This document shows, in pieces, positions 1 through 9,945 of a DNA stretch of 64,000 nt. Under the pieces are notes generated by a model that saw nothing but the letters and a program-made list of their open reading frames with translations, did no database searches and was not told where the DNA came from. A program made the position numbers and the translations under genes. Numbering within the stretch: position 1 is the stretch's first letter; every line of letters begins with the position of its first letter. The stretch is from assembly GCF_900177375.1 (NCBI RefSeq), contig NZ_FWZU01000005.1, positions 186,001 to 250,000 on the forward strand, in the 5' to 3' direction. The DNA comes from Desulfovibrio gilichinskyi (GTDB lineage Bacteria; Desulfobacterota; Desulfovibrionia; Desulfovibrionales; Desulfovibrionaceae).

Positions 1-1
1 G

Positions 2-349
2 GCTATTTCTGTCAGCAGTCTTGATTTTAATAATTCAGAAATAAATAAATTGAATCGGTGTGTTTTCGAAAATAGGAATACCGTAGATACTGTTTCTGTG
101 ATTATTAATCCGGACGGGGATTTAAAAAATAATTCAGCAAATGCAATCAAGCAAGAAACAAAACTTAGATACATGGTTATACTTGAAAGCAAAGATGGAA
201 TGAAGTTTTCACAGGAAGCAAAAAAATGCTCACGCAAAAAGCTGGTCGGTGAAATTTTATTTAGTTTCAACGATGGAGCTGGGGCCCTGAAAACGTATTT
301 AGATGACCCGGATTTAAAAGATAAAATTATCCATATTATAGATATATAA
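2..349 (+). CDS. Hypothetical protein, 5'-truncated by window edge
   Basis: The reading frame is open from the second base of the window to TAA at 347-349, so the gene starts upstream and only its last 115 codons are visible. The first possible internal start, a TTG at 50, has no convincing ribosome binding site. The visible part is hydrophilic and lysine/aspartate-rich, with no membrane segment or recognisable motif. It is followed at 386-420 by a strong hairpin, which supports this being the true 3' end of a transcription unit. I do not recognise the family. Confidence 0.55.
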   Translation, partial: AISVSSLDFNNSEINKLNRCVFENRNTVDTVSVIINPDGDLKNNSANAIKQETKLRYMVILESKDGMKFSQEAKKCSRKKLVGEILFSFNDGAGALKTYLDDPDLKDKIIHIIDI

Positions 350-385
350 AAAGCTTAAGAGATTCAATCTGATATATTTCAATAT

Positions 386-424
386 AATACCCCCTGATGG
401 AAACTCCATCAGGGGGTATTTGTA
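386..424. terminator. Bidirectional intrinsic terminator
   Basis: A perfect 15-bp inverted repeat (386-400 with 406-420) around a 5-nt loop, with an AT-rich flank on each side. It lies between the 3' end of the hypothetical gene (+) and the 3' end of the chemoreceptor (-), so it probably serves both convergent genes. Confidence 0.8.
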
Positions 425-460
425 TAAACGGCAATAGAGTCTATATGCTCATCTACAGTG

Positions 461-2716
461 TTATTCTTTCATATGGTTAATCAGCTTTTTCAGAATCTCG
501 GCTTGTTCCGCCATGGCTTCAACAGCTTCTGCAGATTCGTTCATGACCTTTGTGGTTTCAGTAGAAATCCTTGAAACCTCTGACAGAGATTGATTAATCT
601 GTTCACTTGCAGCGGATTGTTCTTCCGCAGCAGCTGCAATGTTTTGAGCCTGGTCGGAAGAGCTCTGGACAAATGAAACTATTGAGTTAAGAGCTTCTCC
701 GGACTGGCTTGACAGCTTTGTTGTCTCGTCAATTTTCAAAACAGCTTTTTCTACGTTCGTGATATTGTCTTTTGTGCCTTGCTGAATTTGAGAAATAGCC
801 TTGCCGACTTTTTGAGTTGCATCCATGGTTTTTTCTGCAAGCTTACGGACTTCGTCGGCAACTACGGCAAAACCTCTGCCAGCTTCTCCTGCTCTGGCTG
901 CCTCGATAGCAGCATTAAGTGCAAGCAGGTTTGTCTGGTCGGCTATGTCGGAAATTACTTCCATAACCGCTCCGATGCTTTCTGCGTCAGATCCAAGAGC
1001 TATAACATCCTTTTTAAGCTGGAGAGCCACTTTTTGCAGTTCTTCCATACTGGTCAAGACTTCAGTAACGACCTTTGATCCGCGTAGAGCTTCATCTTTG
1101 GCTTTGCCTGCTGTTTCTGCTGAATTTGAAGCAGTATGAGCAACTTCAAGAACAGTGGCATTCATTTCGATCATTGCTGTTGAAGTCTCAGTTATCTGAA
1201 CAGATTGTTCTTCAATACCATTTCGTGAATGTTCAATTTGATCGCTAAGTTCTTTGGATGCAGATGAAACAATATTAACTACTTCTTCCAGCTCATATGC
1301 TGCTTGAAGTTTTCCTTCTCTTTGAGCCTTGTCAGCCTGCAGTTTAGCTTCCGTTGCTTCGTCTACTGCAATATTGGCTCTTTCTGTTTCCTGTTCCGCC
1401 TGCCTGCTCTTTTCTTCTGCTGTAGAAATCATATTTTTCAGGTTTTCAACCATTGTCTTCAGTGCCCTGGCGAGAATTCCGACTTCATCTGCCTGATTGA
1501 CATCAAGGTTTTGATCAAAGTCTCCGGTCGCTACACTCTCTGCATAAGCAACGGTTTTTCTGATGGGGCCGACAATTCCATTTGCCAGGAACCATATAAC
1601 GAGGCAGCCCACTATGGCGGCAGCTCCTCCGGCCATGATTCCTGTTACAGTACTGCTGGAATTTTTTTCAGCTATAACTTCATCTAAATGTATTTGTTTT
1701 GCAAAGACGATGTCTCGTTTAACCTCGATTAAAGTGGCCCAAGGGGTTCCGGTTTTTCCAAGGGTTACTGGAGCTAATACTTGCACCAAACCGGATTCTT
1801 TACCTAGGCTGACAAATTCTTCACCATTTTTAACAAAGTCAATAATCTTGTCTGAGTTTTCGAGTTTCAGCTTGCTCAAAGGTTGGCCCACAGTACTTGG
1901 GTCTCCGCTATTAGCTACAACAATACCGCGGTTACTGATAACTTTTACAGTTGCCTGACCGTCATAAAGTGTTTTTGCAACTTCTTCACTCAGCTTCTGT
2001 ACGAACCCAAGCCTTAAATCTGTTCCGGCGATACCTAAAAATTTTCCATTAATTTTAATCGGGACAGACATTGTTGTCAGCCAATCAGTTGTTCCCTGAA
2101 CGATATAAGGGAACGGGTCTAGAATATTTTCTTTGCCGGTTTCTCTAGGGTATAAGTACCAGCCTCCCTTGCGGATGCCGTTTGGATGTGCACTGGAATC
2201 CTCGTAACCAACCAGCGCCTGACGGGCAATGTTGCCCTTAGTATCTCTATTCCAGTAGGGAACAAATCTGCCGGATGCATCATATCCTTCAGCCTTATTG
2301 TTCGCATAAAGGCTGTCATTGTCATCTATTCCATTAGGTTCCCACGCGCTATAGGTTCCCAGAAATTCATCATTATCTTTTAAGTTTGTCAGAAGGATAT
2401 CATTAAAAGCATTTCTTAAATTTATTGCGGAACTTACTTTTTCATCTTGGCGCAGGGCTTTAAATGAATTTGCGATTGTACGCGCTGTAATTATGTTAAT
2501 TTCAAGTTTTGATTGAATAAATCTAGCTTCAGCTTTTGCAGTACCTGTCAAATTGTCTCTAGTAGCTTCTTCAATAAGTGTACTTATTTCGCCTGTAATA
2601 AATTTTTGGGTGGCGTTTTGTTGAGAAATTTGCAGGAAAACCAAAATGAGAATCGTTGCTACAAGGCAGCACCCGGACATAATTACAATTTTTGTTTTAA
2701 TCGATTTCATTTCCAT
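461..2716 (-). CDS. Methyl-accepting chemotaxis protein (Cache, HAMP, MA domains)
   Basis: Membrane chemoreceptor that would signal through CheA/CheW. Order seen: N-terminal membrane segment (about residues 9-29), a long periplasmic region of double-Cache type (about 35-350), a second membrane segment (about 360-382, rich in Gly/Ala/Ile), HAMP (about 384-435), then a long cytoplasmic coiled coil with the conserved signalling tip ([19 protein letters not shown]) followed by the [15 protein letters not shown] stretch. The tip is the family hallmark. The ATG at 2716 is preceded by AGGAG at 5-nt spacing. It stands alone, with no che genes near. Ligand unknown; Cache domains often bind small organic molecules such as amino acids, but nothing here decides it. 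Confidence 0.95.
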   Translation of the reverse strand: MEMKSIKTKIVIMSGCCLVATILILVFLQISQQNATQKFITGEISTLIEEATRDNLTGTAKAEARFIQSKLEINIITARTIANSFKALRQDEKVSSAINLRNAFNDILLTNLKDNDEFLGTYSAWEPNGIDDNDSLYANNKAEGYDASGRFVPYWNRDTKGNIARQALVGYEDSSAHPNGIRKGGWYLYPRETGKENILDPFPYIVQGTTDWLTTMSVPIKINGKFLGIAGTDLRLGFVQKLSEEVAKTLYDGQATVKVISNRGIVVANSGDPSTVGQPLSKLKLENSDKIIDFVKNGEEFVSLGKESGLVQVLAPVTLGKTGTPWATLIEVKRDIVFAKQIHLDEVIAEKNSSSTVTGIMAGGAAAIVGCLVIWFLANGIVGPIRKTVAYAESVATGDFDQNLDVNQADEVGILARALKTMVENLKNMISTAEEKSRQAEQETERANIAVDEATEAKLQADKAQREGKLQAAYELEEVVNIVSSASKELSDQIEHSRNGIEEQSVQITETSTAMIEMNATVLEVAHTASNSAETAGKAKDEALRGSKVVTEVLTSMEELQKVALQLKKDVIALGSDAESIGAVMEVISDIADQTNLLALNAAIEAARAGEAGRGFAVVADEVRKLAEKTMDATQKVGKAISQIQQGTKDNITNVEKAVLKIDETTKLSSQSGEALNSIVSFVQSSSDQAQNIAAAAEEQSAASEQINQSLSEVSRISTETTKVMNESAEAVEAMAEQAEILKKLINHMKE

Positions 2717-2974
2717 TTTTACTCCTAGTCCAAGATGTTGCTTTATATAAAGAAAATTTGATTCTTATTACTTCATAAGAATTTACAGTTATACAAACGA
2801 TAAACTATTTAACGATATTGTAAAGTATATATGTACTTTTCAGCGAAGCTTTTTTATTTGGTAGAAATGTTTATTTTTCAATAGCTACTTTGAGATGCGG
2901 GTAAATTTTTTCATTGTTCAGAATAGATAAATTATCAGCTATTATAAATTAAAATATTTAGCTTTCTGGCTGCA

Positions 2975-3012
2975 AACAAAAAAGCCAGTCTCCACTTAAG
3001 GAAACTGGCTTT
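2975..3012 (-). terminator. Intrinsic terminator ending a minus-strand transcript
   Basis: Reading the minus strand, a 13-bp stem (3012-3000 with 2993-2981, one mismatch) is followed directly by a T run (2983-2975). No gene stop lies just before it; the nearest upstream gene, agcS, ends 365 nt away. This implies a long 3' UTR or a separate RNA. Confidence 0.75.
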
Positions 3013-3300
3013 ACTTAAAGCACGCCATTGTCATTGCCTCGAACTACGTAGTTCGGGAAAGAATCTTCTCTCTCTGTTTTTAAATCCTTTTGCCTAAGGT
3101 CTCGCCTGCAGTCAGAGTCTATCAAAGTCTATCTGATACTCGCAGGTGATCTCTTTAGATCAGTTAGTTATATATCAATAAAAGACCTCCTTGTTCATTT
3201 GACAGGTGCTTAAAGATTGCCCGGCAACGCTCGCAGAAGGTGGTGGTGAGGTCCGCCATGCAGCCCATTCCGTGAGGGCACGGTTTGCTATTGCTCTGAG
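2981..3300 (-). ncRNA. Candidate structured non-coding RNA (6S-like is one option)
   Basis: This stretch between agcS and the chemoreceptor has no supported ORF but is full of minus-strand secondary structure: CCGTG/CACGG hairpin (about 3275), TGATCT/AGATCA hairpin (about 3155), a CCTGC/GCAGG stem with an inner TATCAGA/TCTGA (about 3107-3144), the perfect palindrome CGAACTACGTAGTTCG (3040-3055), and a terminator at 2975-3012. TCAGAG near 3299 can pair with CTCTGA near 3113, closing a fold of about 187 nt, close to 6S RNA size, and a segment near 3210 resembles the downstream arm of 6S. An AGGCAAAAGGA stretch recalls glycine riboswitches, but it lies downstream of agcS, which argues against that. 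The identity is a guess; the existence of a structured RNA is better supported. Confidence 0.4.
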
Positions 3301-3377
3301 TTCGCAATTTTTATCTCCACTCGTTCAACTTTACCGAATGTCATACTCCATAACCTTATTGAGGTGATGAACACTGT

Positions 3378-4751
3378 CTAAAGAGAAGTATCCGCTTCAT
3401 CTTTTATTTTTTTAGCTTTAAAATACTTGTTCGTTTCTGCGACTACAACCGGAGTTAGTAATAACAACCCGATAAGGTTAGGAATAGCCATTAAGCCGTT
3501 CAGAGTGTCTGATATATTCCAGACCAGACTGAGTTTGGCTACAGCTCCGATCCCTACAAAGCATACGAAAGCCAGACGGTATGGCAATACAGCCTTGATG
3601 CCGAGCAGATATTCAATAGATTTTTCACCATAGTAACTCCAACCGAGAATGGTTGAGTATGCAAACAGAATTAAGCCGATGGTTACAACGTGTGCACCGC
3701 CGGGCATACCTGCAGCAAAAGCTATAGTTGTTAATTCAGCACCGGTTGCTCCGCCTGACCATGTTCCGGTAAGGATCAAAACAAGACCGGTCATTGTACA
3801 GACAATAATGGTATCGATGAATGTCTGAGTCATAGAAACCAAAGCCTGAGTGATCGGGCTTTTTGTTTGCGCTGCAGCTGCTGCGATAGGAGCACTGCCG
3901 AGACCAGATTCATTTGAGAATACACCTCTGGCAACACCCATGCGGATACACATCATAATCGATGCTCCGGCAAATCCGCCGACCGCAGCCGTAGGAGTAA
4001 ATGCCTGTTCAACGATAAGAAGCAAAGCTGCAGGAACTTCTGCGATATTGGCAATGATGATATAGGATGCCCCGGCCATGTAGAATACAATCATGATCGG
4101 AACGAGGAAGCCTGTTACGCGGCCGATGTTCTTGATTCCGCCAAGGATAACCGCGGCAGTACAGACCATGAGGACGATTCCGGTTACCATCGGTGATATC
4201 TGGTAAGTACTTTCAACAGCATCTGCCACTGAATTGGACTGCACCATATTACCTATGCCGAATGCAGCTATGGAAGCACAGATGGCGAATATAGTTCCAA
4301 GCCAAGGCATTTTCAGCCCCGTGGAAATATAATACATCGGTCCACCACTCATTTCTCCGTGTTCGTCAATAATTCTGTATTTTACAGCCAGAACTGCTTC
4401 TGAATACTTGGTGGCCATTCCCACAAGACCTGTTATCCACATCCAGAATAAAGCTCCGGGGCCTCCAACTGCAATCGCTGTGGCGACACCTGCAATGTTA
4501 CCGGTTCCGACTGTTGCCGAAAGGGCCGTCATCAAGGCTTGAAAGTGGGTGATATCCCCTGGTTGATCTGAAGGTTCATGGCGTTTGATAAGAGCTAGGT
4601 ACAGTGCGTACCATAATTTTCTAAACTGAAGACCGCGCAGAGAAAATGTGAGCCAAAATCCAGTTCCAACAAGCAAAATCAACATCGGTGGTCCCCACGC
4701 GAACGCACCAATTTTACCAACTATTCCATCCAGTGTAGTCAAAAAGTCCAT
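3378..4751 (-). CDS. agcS: Sodium:alanine (AgcS/AlsT-type) symporter
   Basis: Inner-membrane cation:amino-acid symporter of the AGCS family, probably importing alanine or glycine. 457 residues, the usual length, with about 11 hydrophobic segments. Family features include the [19 protein letters not shown] stretch (about residues 81-99) and an [17 protein letters not shown] stretch (about 275-291). An AAGGAGA sequence precedes the ATG at 4751. It lies 83 bp downstream of ald on the same strand, so transport and oxidative deamination of alanine are probably co-expressed from the sigma54 promoter upstream of ald. Confidence 0.93.
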   Translation of the reverse strand: MDFLTTLDGIVGKIGAFAWGPPMLILLVGTGFWLTFSLRGLQFRKLWYALYLALIKRHEPSDQPGDITHFQALMTALSATVGTGNIAGVATAIAVGGPGALFWMWITGLVGMATKYSEAVLAVKYRIIDEHGEMSGGPMYYISTGLKMPWLGTIFAICASIAAFGIGNMVQSNSVADAVESTYQISPMVTGIVLMVCTAAVILGGIKNIGRVTGFLVPIMIVFYMAGASYIIIANIAEVPAALLLIVEQAFTPTAAVGGFAGASIMMCIRMGVARGVFSNESGLGSAPIAAAAAQTKSPITQALVSMTQTFIDTIIVCTMTGLVLILTGTWSGGATGAELTTIAFAAGMPGGAHVVTIGLILFAYSTILGWSYYGEKSIEYLLGIKAVLPYRLAFVCFVGIGAVAKLSLVWNISDTLNGLMAIPNLIGLLLLTPVVVAETNKYFKAKKIKDEADTSL

Positions 4752-4834
4752 AAGTAAGTAGTCTCCTTGGGCTTTTATATATAAAATATAAAAGCCCTTA
4801 TTGAGATTAATCGGAGGCGCTTACACGCTAAAAT

Positions 4835-5950
4835 CTATTGCAGTACTTTTTCAACGGGAACGTATTCAAGGTCGAAGGCGTCGGCAACACCTTTGAAGGT
4901 TACAGCGCCCTTAACCATGTTGATACCTGTTTTAACGCCGTGGTTGTCAAGAGCAGCCTGTTTCCAGCCTTTGTTTGCTATCTGTACAGCATAAGGAAGA
5001 GTTGCATTGGTTAGAGCCATGGTAGAAGTCATTGGAACTGCTCCCGGCATATTTGCAACGCAGTAATGAATTACGCCGTCGATTTCGTATACCGGATCTT
5101 TATGAGTAGTGGCTTTAGAAGTTTCGAAGCAACCACCCTGATCGATAGCAACGTCAACAATGACAGCACCGTCTTTCATGGATTTAAGCATTTCACGAGT
5201 TACGAGTTTGGGTGCTTTAGCTCCGGCAACAAGAACGGCTCCGATTACGACATCAGCGTCCAATACCAGTTCACGAAGAAGAGTTGGAGTGCTCATCATC
5301 GGGAAGCAGTTTTTAGGCATAACTTCTGACAGGTGACGGAGTCTGTCGAGGTTCATATCAAGAAGAGATACTTTTGCTCCGAGTCCGCAAGCCATCAGAG
5401 CTGCATTTGTTCCGACAACACCGCCGCCGATAACAACAACGTTAGCCGGAGCAACACCGGTTACGCCGCCCATGATAAGTCCTCTTCCTCCGTAGAAACG
5501 TTCGAGATATTTTGCTGCTTCCTGTATGGACATGCGTCCAGCAACTTCACTCATAGGAGTCAGCAGCGGAAGATCACCTGCGGCCCCTTCAACTGTTTCG
5601 TATGCAATGGCGATTGATTTATTTTTGATAAAGGCTTTTGTGAGCGGCTCATCAGGAGCAAAGTGGAAATATGTGAAAACAATCTGTCCTTCGCGAACCA
5701 TGTCATATTCAGAAGGCTGCGGTTCTTTAACATGCATTACCATTTCGCAGTTCTTGTATATTTCAGCAGGTTTATCAATAATTTTTGCCCCTGCTGCAAC
5801 ATAGGCTTCATCAGGAAAGTTGCTGCCGACGCCTGCAGATTTCTCGACCATAACTTCGTGGCCGTTTGCACGCATTACTTCCACTCCGGAAGGTGTCATT
5901 GCAACTCTGTTTTCTTCAGACTTAATTTCTTTTAGGATTCCTACTTTCAT
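4835..5950 (-). CDS. ald: Alanine dehydrogenase
   Basis: Catalyses NAD-dependent interconversion of L-alanine with pyruvate and ammonia. 371 residues, full length for the family. The N-terminus [20 protein letters not shown] is characteristic, as is the NAD-binding [10 protein letters not shown] fingerprint (about residues 174-183). A catalytic-lysine region ([12 protein letters not shown]) and a histidine near [12 protein letters not shown] are in the expected places. AGGAGA lies 6-8 nt before the ATG. First gene of an operon with agcS. A sigma54 promoter about 93 nt upstream and an adjacent sigma54 activator with an ACT domain suggest control by amino-acid availability. Confidence 0.95.
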   Translation of the reverse strand: MKVGILKEIKSEENRVAMTPSGVEVMRANGHEVMVEKSAGVGSNFPDEAYVAAGAKIIDKPAEIYKNCEMVMHVKEPQPSEYDMVREGQIVFTYFHFAPDEPLTKAFIKNKSIAIAYETVEGAAGDLPLLTPMSEVAGRMSIQEAAKYLERFYGGRGLIMGGVTGVAPANVVVIGGGVVGTNAALMACGLGAKVSLLDMNLDRLRHLSEVMPKNCFPMMSTPTLLRELVLDADVVIGAVLVAGAKAPKLVTREMLKSMKDGAVIVDVAIDQGGCFETSKATTHKDPVYEIDGVIHYCVANMPGAVPMTSTMALTNATLPYAVQIANKGWKQAALDNHGVKTGINMVKGAVTFKGVADAFDLEYVPVEKVLQ

Positions 5951-6042
5951 TTTCTAATCTCCTGATAAGTAACTGTTTAACTAGTTATTTTGAGCGGTTG
6001 AAGTGAATACCTATATAATCAACACTTTGTCTACTTCTATAA

Positions 6043-6058
6043 GGCAATCCTCGTGCCA
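6043..6058 (-). promoter_or_regulatory. Sigma54 (-24/-12) promoter of ald-agcS
   Basis: On the minus strand the sequence reads TGGCACGAGGATTGCC: TGGCAC (-24), 5-nt spacer, TTGCC (-12), an almost perfect match to the RpoN consensus. Transcription would start near 6032, giving a leader of about 80 nt before the ald ATG at 5950. The neighbouring gene encodes a GAFTGA-containing sigma54 activator, which fits. Confidence 0.8.
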
Positions 6059-6211
6059 TATTAGAAAATTGCAGATGTTTTCCTTAAAAAGAATTGTAGA
6101 AAGGGTGCGGAACAGGCATGAGAGAAGGGTTTACCTAAATTGTTGTGACGGGATTTTTTGGTCAGAGCTGTCGTTGGAATGGGTTTAAATATGGTAACAA
6201 AAAGTAGGAAA

Positions 6212-6229
6212 TGGTATGTATTAGTACCA
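6212..6229. promoter_or_regulatory. Possible activator-binding dyad upstream of ald
   Basis: An inverted repeat TGGTA (6212-6216) / TACCA (6225-6229) lies about 155 bp upstream of the sigma54 promoter, in the distance range used by upstream activator sequences. A related half-site (TGGTAAC) is at 6192. It sits just beyond the stop of the activator gene. Assignment as a binding site is inference. Confidence 0.35.
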
Positions 6230-6268
6230 GGTAAAGATGATAATTACTTTAACACACTGTAATAATAG

Positions 6269-7948
6269 CTATTGTGCTAACGGTTCTATTTTGTTCCGGT
6301 GGTATGACTTGTTACCACATTGGATTTGGTATTTCTCAATCTTTTTGAGTAGAGCAGTGTGAGATATATTTAATTTCTTAGCGGCCTTGCGGATACTGGA
6401 GGTAGAATTGAGTGCTTCAATGAGTATGGCGGACTCGTAGTTAGCAATCAGATCCTTTAATGGTCTCCCTTCTATTTCAGCAGGGGCCGAGCATCCTCGT
6501 TTGCATTTTTTCTGAGGTTCAGAGCTTAGACATATTGCGCTTGCGCTGATTTCACTTGAATCGCTGAGAAGAGCGGCCCGTTCTATCACATTCTGCAATT
6601 CTCTGACATTTCCCGACCAATTGTGAGTATATAGTTTTTGTAAAGCGTCAGGGCTGATGGTCTGAGCTGCTTTATCTAATTTAAGGTTAAACTGCTGAAG
6701 GAATTTATCTACCAGAAGGGGAATATCTGTGAACCGTTCTCTTAAAGGAGGGATTTGAATGGTCAGTACGTTAATCCGGTAAAAAAGGTCTTCACGGAAT
6801 TCTCCGCGGTCAACCATTTCTTTAAGGTCCTTGTTGGTTGCTGTGATTACGCGGGCGTTGACGGGAATTTCTTCAAATCCGCCGATTCTACGCATAAGAC
6901 CTTCCTGTAATACTCGAAGGATTTTGGCTTGCGGTCCTGGTGGCATATCTCCTATTTCATCAAGAAATATTGTGCCGTTTTGGGCAGCCTCAAACAGTCC
7001 CGGTTTCCCTTTCTTTTTGGCTCCGGTAAATGCTCCGTCCACATAACCGAACAGTTCACTTTCAATAAGCGGTTCCGGCAGGGCTGCACAGTTTATAGGG
7101 ATGAAAGGTCCGGTTCTGCCACTTTCAAAGTGAAGGGCTTTGGCGAAAAGCTCCTTACCCGTGCCGCTCTCTCCGGTTATTGAAACGGTGGTGCTGGTTT
7201 CTGCAATTTTTCTGGCAAAAGCAATGAGGTTTTTGATGGATGGGCGTTGGCCGATAAAGTCGTCAAAAGTAAATTCCAGAGGAGTAGAAACCGCGTCGAC
7301 CATAGCTTTTACTTCTCTGAGGTCTTTCATCAAAAGTACTGCGCCGACAAAATTGCCCTGAGAATCATTTATAGGTTTTGCTGAACCATAGAATTCAACT
7401 CTGCCGGTACTTGTTACAACGGATTTTCTTCTGCTGACCGATACCCTTTTTTCAAGGCATTCCATGAGAATATTGTTACTTTTAGGGCTTGTTTCTTTAA
7501 CGTGGGTTCCGATGATGTTTTCATGGACCATGCCGAGAAGCCTGCATGCGACTTTATTGGCTGTATTTATTATACCGGTTGAATCAACAGAAAGAACTCC
7601 TTCACTCATACCGTCAAAAAGAGTCCGAAACCATTTGTCTCGCTTTTCTTGCGGTAATCTTCTCAGCTCACTCTGACTTTCAAGCTTCGGCAGGGTAGAA
7701 AAGAGGGAGAACAAAGCGTTCTTGTCGAAATTGCGATTCGTTTTTTCTATTTCAACAGAAATTTTTGCATAGCCGTTTTTCTGTTCTACTTCCATGCTGA
7801 CAATATTAAGTCCCTGCTCGGTCATCAACCTTGCTATATCAAAGACAATTCCTATCCTATCCTCAAAAAGAAGCTTGAATTTAAGGTTGCCTGTTTCTTC
7901 ATCTGAACGGCTTGTAAGATTTTCTCTGATACTTATCGGGGCCTTCAT
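6269..7948 (-). CDS. Sigma54-dependent activator, TyrR-like (ACT-PAS-AAA+-HTH)
   Basis: Bacterial enhancer-binding protein. Order: N-terminal ACT-type domain (about 20-95), PAS (about 105-215, with MSEGVLSVDSTGIINTANK), AAA+ domain with Walker A GESGTGKELF, the sigma54-contacting GAFTGA loop, Walker B-type GTIFLDEIGDM, and a C-terminal helix-turn-helix (SIRKAAKKLNISHTALLKKI) close to that of TyrR. Unlike E. coli TyrR it keeps the GAFTGA loop, so it should truly activate sigma54 promoters. The ACT domain suggests an amino-acid effector. It lies upstream of, and on the same strand as, the ald-agcS operon with its sigma54 promoter, the obvious candidate target. AAGGAAA precedes the ATG. Confidence 0.92.
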   Translation of the reverse strand: MKAPISIRENLTSRSDEETGNLKFKLLFEDRIGIVFDIARLMTEQGLNIVSMEVEQKNGYAKISVEIEKTNRNFDKNALFSLFSTLPKLESQSELRRLPQEKRDKWFRTLFDGMSEGVLSVDSTGIINTANKVACRLLGMVHENIIGTHVKETSPKSNNILMECLEKRVSVSRRKSVVTSTGRVEFYGSAKPINDSQGNFVGAVLLMKDLREVKAMVDAVSTPLEFTFDDFIGQRPSIKNLIAFARKIAETSTTVSITGESGTGKELFAKALHFESGRTGPFIPINCAALPEPLIESELFGYVDGAFTGAKKKGKPGLFEAAQNGTIFLDEIGDMPPGPQAKILRVLQEGLMRRIGGFEEIPVNARVITATNKDLKEMVDRGEFREDLFYRINVLTIQIPPLRERFTDIPLLVDKFLQQFNLKLDKAAQTISPDALQKLYTHNWSGNVRELQNVIERAALLSDSSEISASAICLSSEPQKKCKRGCSAPAEIEGRPLKDLIANYESAILIEALNSTSSIRKAAKKLNISHTALLKKIEKYQIQCGNKSYHRNKIEPLAQ

Positions 7949-8083
7949 AGTGAACGTTTTCCTTGATTGCAGGTTGCCGACTTAAATATGAAATTCAGGA
8001 AGGCAACCTTTTGTTTAAACGTGAACTAAATCAGCTTAATTGTGCAGTGTTAAAAGCAGAAAATTAAAATTGTATTGATTAAT

Positions 8084-8398
8084 TTAATTAATATATGAAC
8101 AACAGTAATCCACAAGTTCTTCAACTACCAGTTTGAATTTTGAGTTTTCCGGAACATTGAAACTTTCACCTGCTGTAACAGTTTGCCAGTCTTGTGCTTC
8201 GGGTAAGAGAACTTTCATCGTTCCCTGCATTATTTCCATCAGTTCTGCCTGGTTTGTTCCGAACTCATATTCGCCGGGAAGCATGATACCGAGTGTCTTG
8301 AATGAGCCGTCTGCAAAGAGGACCTTACGGCTGGTGACTTTTCCGTCAAAATATACATTGGCCTTTTTTACAACTGTTACATTTGAAAATTCAGACAT
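8084..8398 (-). CDS. ppnP: Pyrimidine/purine nucleoside phosphorylase (PpnP/YaiE family)
   Basis: Small cupin-fold enzyme (DUF1255) that in E. coli phosphorolyses several nucleosides. I use the ATG at 8398 (104 codons including start, beginning [20 protein letters not shown]), because GAGG lies 5 nt before it and this matches the family N-terminus; an in-frame ATG at 8416 would add six residues and lacks a good binding site. Conserved features seen: [19 protein letters not shown] and FNVPENSKF. It is 32 bp downstream of rimO on the same strand and may be co-transcribed. Confidence 0.88.
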   Translation of the reverse strand: MSEFSNVTVVKKANVYFDGKVTSRKVLFADGSFKTLGIMLPGEYEFGTNQAELMEIMQGTMKVLLPEAQDWQTVTAGESFNVPENSKFKLVVEELVDYCCSYIN

Positions 8399-8430
8399 TA
8401 TTTCCTCGCAGTACAAAGTTTTATTATTTT

Positions 8431-9747
8431 CTAAGACATGACCAAAGTGACAAGATCATAATCAGTTACACTTTCAACTTCAGCCTCGACCATCATTCCG
8501 GGAGCCAGTTTCAGTCCGCCTTCAGGTGCACTTATGTAGGTTATTCCGTCTACTTCCGGTGCTTGGAACCAGACTCTTCCGGTAAACAGACCATCCCACT
8601 CATCGCTTGGCTCTTCAACTAGAACTTGGATTGTTTCGCCAACTTTTTCATCCAGAATTTCACGGCTGACGGACGCTTGCAGTTCCATCAAAATATTACG
8701 TCGCTCTTCGCGCAGTTCTTCAGGAAGTTGTTCCATATCTCCCGCTGGAGTTCCTTCTTCTGCTTGATAAGCAAAAACGCCTAGATTTTGAAATCTGGTT
8801 TCTTTCACAAATTTTAGCAGTTCCTTAAAATGCTCATCCGTTTCACCCGGGTAACCAACGATAATGCTGGTGCGTAGTACAGCATTCGGAATATGTTTGC
8901 GTACCTTATCGATAACTTTTCTAGGATCGCGGGCAAAAGGACGGCCCATGGAGGAAAGTACATCCGGGTGGGCATGCTGAATAGGAATATCAAAATATGG
9001 TAAAAGAGGTTTTCCCGCTCCAGCCAGAAACTCCAACATGGAATCGGTCATTCCGGCAGGATACAAATACATAAGCCTGAGCCATTCAAGCCCCTTAAGC
9101 GGCAGAAGCTGCTCGATCAAAGTTTTTAAATTTGCATCAGGATTGTTTAGGTCTGCCCCGTAAGCTGTGGTATCCTGTCCGACAACGACAAGTTCAGGAA
9201 TACCTTGCGCCAGAATTTCTTTTGCTTCGGTAATAAGGCCGGAAGGTTCTCTGCTTATCTGTGGTCCGCGGATAGACGGGATTGTGCAGAATCTGCATGA
9301 ATGGGAGCAGCCTTCACTTATTTTAAGGTACGCAAAGGCGGGACCGGTGCTGATCGCCCTTTGATAAGTTTCCGGGAGCTGCCGTTTAAGAGCTTTGGCG
9401 GCCATTGCAGGCCATGCATCCAGATCAAAGGTTGAAAGCCATAGATCAACTTCAGGCAAATCTTCTTCCTGCTTGCCGTATCTGCTGACAAGGCATCCGG
9501 CTACAGCAAGAACTGGTTTCGGGGTGATGTCTGCGATGGCATCGGCTACTTCTAAGATGGACTGTACTGATTCTTCAACTGCCGGTCTGATGAAACCGCA
9601 TGTATTTATAAGGACAAGATCAGATTTTTCAGGAGTTTCAGCTGCGATCATATTGTTGCCCAAGGCTCCAAGCATTCTTTCTGTATCAACTCTGTTTTTC
9701 GGGCAACCGAGGCTTATGGTAAAAACTTTTAATTTTTTAGTAGGCAT
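8431..9747 (-). CDS. rimO: Ribosomal protein S12 methylthiotransferase RimO
   Basis: Radical-SAM enzyme adding a methylthio group to an aspartate of ribosomal protein S12. 438 residues. The N-terminal UPF0004 domain begins with [17 protein letters not shown] and includes the other cluster cysteines (INTCGF; AGCL). The radical SAM motif CxxxCxxC is in [17 protein letters not shown], and a C-terminal TRAM-like domain follows (about 370-438). The SLGCPKNxVD start separates RimO from MiaB. Divergent from the histidine kinase at 9946. Confidence 0.95.
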   Translation of the reverse strand: MPTKKLKVFTISLGCPKNRVDTERMLGALGNNMIAAETPEKSDLVLINTCGFIRPAVEESVQSILEVADAIADITPKPVLAVAGCLVSRYGKQEEDLPEVDLWLSTFDLDAWPAMAAKALKRQLPETYQRAISTGPAFAYLKISEGCSHSCRFCTIPSIRGPQISREPSGLITEAKEILAQGIPELVVVGQDTTAYGADLNNPDANLKTLIEQLLPLKGLEWLRLMYLYPAGMTDSMLEFLAGAGKPLLPYFDIPIQHAHPDVLSSMGRPFARDPRKVIDKVRKHIPNAVLRTSIIVGYPGETDEHFKELLKFVKETRFQNLGVFAYQAEEGTPAGDMEQLPEELREERRNILMELQASVSREILDEKVGETIQVLVEEPSDEWDGLFTGRVWFQAPEVDGITYISAPEGGLKLAPGMMVEAEVESVTDYDLVTLVMS

Positions 9748-9945
9748 GAAATTTATTCCATTTGAGAAAATTATTTTAGATTTGTAATGATTCAGCGGTG
9801 AATTGTCTGTGAATCCGTGTTCCGCACTGTTTACCCCATTCTTTTATATCTGCAAAGCTGGAAATACGGAGATTAGAGATTGTTAATTTTTCTTAAAATA
9901 GTTTATTCTCAGCCATGACCATCGATATAGCCAGAGGGAGAGATT

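Noticed and set aside
825-1139. Open frame antisense to the chemoreceptor
   Set aside because: Opposite-strand shadow of the conserved signalling domain with no binding site.
3068-3110. Glycine riboswitch-like AGGCAAAAGGA
   Set aside because: Lies downstream of agcS rather than in a leader, and the rest of the aptamer core is not found.
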